A DNA stretch of 32,802 nucleotides from a bacterium (lineage in GTDB: Bacteria > Patescibacteriota > Microgenomatia > UBA1406 > GWC2-37-13): contig JAQBTX010000006.1 in assembly GCA_027624795.1 (NCBI GenBank), positions 1 to 32,802 of the forward strand, read 5' to 3'. The notes below the pieces were generated by a model. The model worked only from the letters and a program-made list of their open reading frames with translations. It did no database searches and was not told the origin of the DNA. How positions within the stretch are numbered: the stretch's first letter is position 1; each line of letters begins with the position of its first letter. Of the stretch, positions 31,291 through 32,802 are shown piece by piece. The position numbers and the translations under genes are program-made.

Positions 31291-31348
31291 ATGGTGCGTG
31301 AATTATCACTATAGGTCGATTACTATTAGTCTCGCGGATCACATTTGA

Positions 31349-31354
31349 TATAAT
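31349..31354 (+). promoter_or_regulatory. -10 box of the HMA-DsbD-cupredoxin gene (leaderless)
   Basis: TATAAT ends 6 nt before ATG 31361. The -35 is weak. Confidence 0.55.
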
Positions 31355-31360
31355 GAATAT

Positions 31361-32740
31361 ATGAAGAAAGAAAAACAGTGTACCTATTACGTTTCCGGCA
31401 TGCATTGCCCTGCATGTGAAGTGCTTATTGAAAAAAAAATCTCCAAATTTCCTGGCGTAACCCATGTTGATGCATCCCTTTCTAAAAATGAACTGCAGGT
31501 TTCTTACCAAAAAGGAAGCAGAAAGTCACTTGATGAAATCAATAACGCGTTATTCGAATCTGGATATAGCGTATCAGACGAGCCAGTGGGAAATGTAGTC
31601 TTTGACCAACTTACCATCATGAGAGCCGCTGCAGTATTTGCATTTTTCTTTATTGGGTATCTCATTCTTGAAGATTCCAATATATTGGCTCAGGCGAGCG
31701 TAGATGGCAATTCGGGCATTATCGCTTTTTTTGTGCTGGGCATTGTAGCCGGTGTTTCTAGTTGCGCTGCTTTGGTGGGCGGTATCTTACTCTCTGTTTC
31801 CAAACAATGGAGTTCACTTTATGCGGGTGCGAAGGAGCATAAACGTGCTTTTCCCTTTATACTTTTTAATGCGGGGCGACTCGTGGGTTTTGCGGTATTT
31901 GGTGCAGCGCTTGGATATGTGGGATCTTTTTTCCAACTTTCTATTCAGCTTGCTTCAGCTATGACATTGGTGGTATCGGTCCTTATGATCACCATCGGGC
32001 TCCAGATGCTTCAGGTTCCTGGCTTTCGTAACCTCACCTTTCGACTTCCTTCATTTATAACGCGAAGTATTTCAGATGAAAGCAAGTTTAATGGCATATG
32101 GGGGCCATTTATGCTCGGAAGCTTTACTTTTTTCTTGCCGTGTGGATTTACCCTTATGGCACAAACGCTCGCACTTGCTACAGGGTCACCTCTCACAAGT
32201 ATGCTTATGATGGGTGCTTTTGCATTGGGTACGCTTCCCATGTTGGGAGTGATTAGTTTTTCAAGTATTTCTCTGCAAAACAATAAGGCGCTTGCCGGAA
32301 CATTTAATCTAGTGGTAGCTATTTTCATCGTTCTTTTTGGATTATATACGGTTAATTCGCAACTTAATGTATTGGGTTTAGTAAGTGCCAGTGATATACG
32401 AGCCGGCTTTACCTCAAAACAAATAGAGGTCAGTACTACGCTAGGAGCCAAGGTAGTTGAGAGGAACGGTAAACAGGTGCAGCAGGTAACCATGCAAGCA
32501 AAGGGATTTGAATATTTTCCTCAAACATTACAACTCAAGGCAGGCATACCGACCGAGTTAACGGTATTGAATGAAGGAATTGTGGGATGTGCCCGAGCTA
32601 TGTTTTCTGCCGGGCTTTTTAATGATGTATTGTATTTGCAAGGCGATTCTTCAACTACTACATTTACCCCACAAAAGGGTTCATATAAAATTAGCTGCAG
32701 CATGGGTATGGTTACACCAGTTCGAGTAGAGGTTATTTAG
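31361..32740 (+). CDS. HMA - DsbD-like membrane - cupredoxin fusion, copper handling
   Basis: 459 aa in three parts. Residues ~5-70 form a heavy-metal-associated domain with GMHCPAC (C16, C19), the Cu(I) site of CopZ/ATX1-like proteins. Residues ~90-345 are six or seven TM helices of the DsbD_2/SafE type with one Cys in each half (VSSCAALVGG and FLPCGFTL). Residues ~365-459 resemble a cupredoxin (FEYFPQTLQLKAGIPTELTV, then GCARAM and SCSMGM, with Cys and Met as likely copper ligands). This suggests cytosolic copper capture, membrane passage or redox change, and extracytoplasmic copper binding in one protein. Its core is paralogous to the gene at 24843. Transport direction and redox role are inferred. 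Confidence 0.82.
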   Translation: MKKEKQCTYYVSGMHCPACEVLIEKKISKFPGVTHVDASLSKNELQVSYQKGSRKSLDEINNALFESGYSVSDEPVGNVVFDQLTIMRAAAVFAFFFIGYLILEDSNILAQASVDGNSGIIAFFVLGIVAGVSSCAALVGGILLSVSKQWSSLYAGAKEHKRAFPFILFNAGRLVGFAVFGAALGYVGSFFQLSIQLASAMTLVVSVLMITIGLQMLQVPGFRNLTFRLPSFITRSISDESKFNGIWGPFMLGSFTFFLPCGFTLMAQTLALATGSPLTSMLMMGAFALGTLPMLGVISFSSISLQNNKALAGTFNLVVAIFIVLFGLYTVNSQLNVLGLVSASDIRAGFTSKQIEVSTTLGAKVVERNGKQVQQVTMQAKGFEYFPQTLQLKAGIPTELTVLNEGIVGCARAMFSAGLFNDVLYLQGDSSTTTFTPQKGSYKISCSMGMVTPVRVEVI

Positions 32741-32802
32741 GGTAAAAAAGAAAGAGCTGCGGGGATTGGAGGATGTTAGAACTTTTTTAGCCTTAAATAA
32801 GG
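32741..32802. other. Window end, no gene seen
   Basis: The last 62 bases after the fusion gene show no start, terminator hairpin or RNA feature that can be supported. Confidence 0.5.

Overview
The window looks like a piece of chromosome from an ultra-small, AT-rich bacterium of the Patescibacteria (Candidate Phyla Radiation), perhaps a Microgenomates-like lineage. This is inferred from the gene set: a coiled-coil SpoIID/LytB protein, a VirB2-like two-TM pilin, a DUF5667 protein, HMA/DsbD-type membrane fusions, many exported proteins of unknown function, and tight spacing. No rRNA, tRNA or CRISPR array was seen. The standard code applies: TGA is a real stop (for example the manA-like/pgi TGA-ATG overlap).

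Layout. 1-6.3 kb is a cell-surface region: the end of a membrane acyltransferase-like protein, a SpoIID wall protein, a pilin-like protein with a Cys-rich ectodomain, a DPPR-synthase-like UbiA prenyltransferase, and a three-gene operon of exported or membrane proteins. 6.4-9.1 kb is a sugar-phosphate operon (manA-like, pgi) ending in a RelE-type toxin; the Pgi C-terminus looks like the toxin-binding tail of an antitoxin. 9.1-11.3 kb (minus strand) holds a methyltransferase, a phosphodiesterase and an AI-2E transporter. 11.4-14.0 kb is dnaA-dnaN with candidate oriC sequence, followed by a ComF-type gene. 14.7-16.5 kb is a self-regulated ribbon-helix-helix/zinc-ribbon regulator with a UbiB-like kinase. 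16.5-17.6 kb is transposon debris. 17.7-25.6 kb is largely housekeeping: a PETG-motif surface protein, recA-recX, rny, a TA islet, HU, a DUF5667 protein, S1 and a DsbD-like membrane protein. 25.6-32.7 kb holds a small membrane protein, panC, a thioredoxin, tag, a PD-(D/E)XK nuclease, two proteins of unknown function, a beta-lactamase-fold protein and an HMA-DsbD-cupredoxin fusion.

Most notable: (1) the Pgi-antitoxin tail fusion directly abutting a RelE-like toxin; (2) a 1.07-kb islet with a BrnT/BrnA-like toxin-antitoxin pair between two perfect 38-bp copies of the rny 3' end; (3) two promoters with the same TTGACA-17-TACAAT core, each with a palindromic operator over the -10, in front of RHH-type regulators; (4) a -10 box 5-7 nt before the start codon at about nine genes, suggesting that leaderless mRNAs are common here while HU, S1 and possibly recX have clear Shine-Dalgarno sites.
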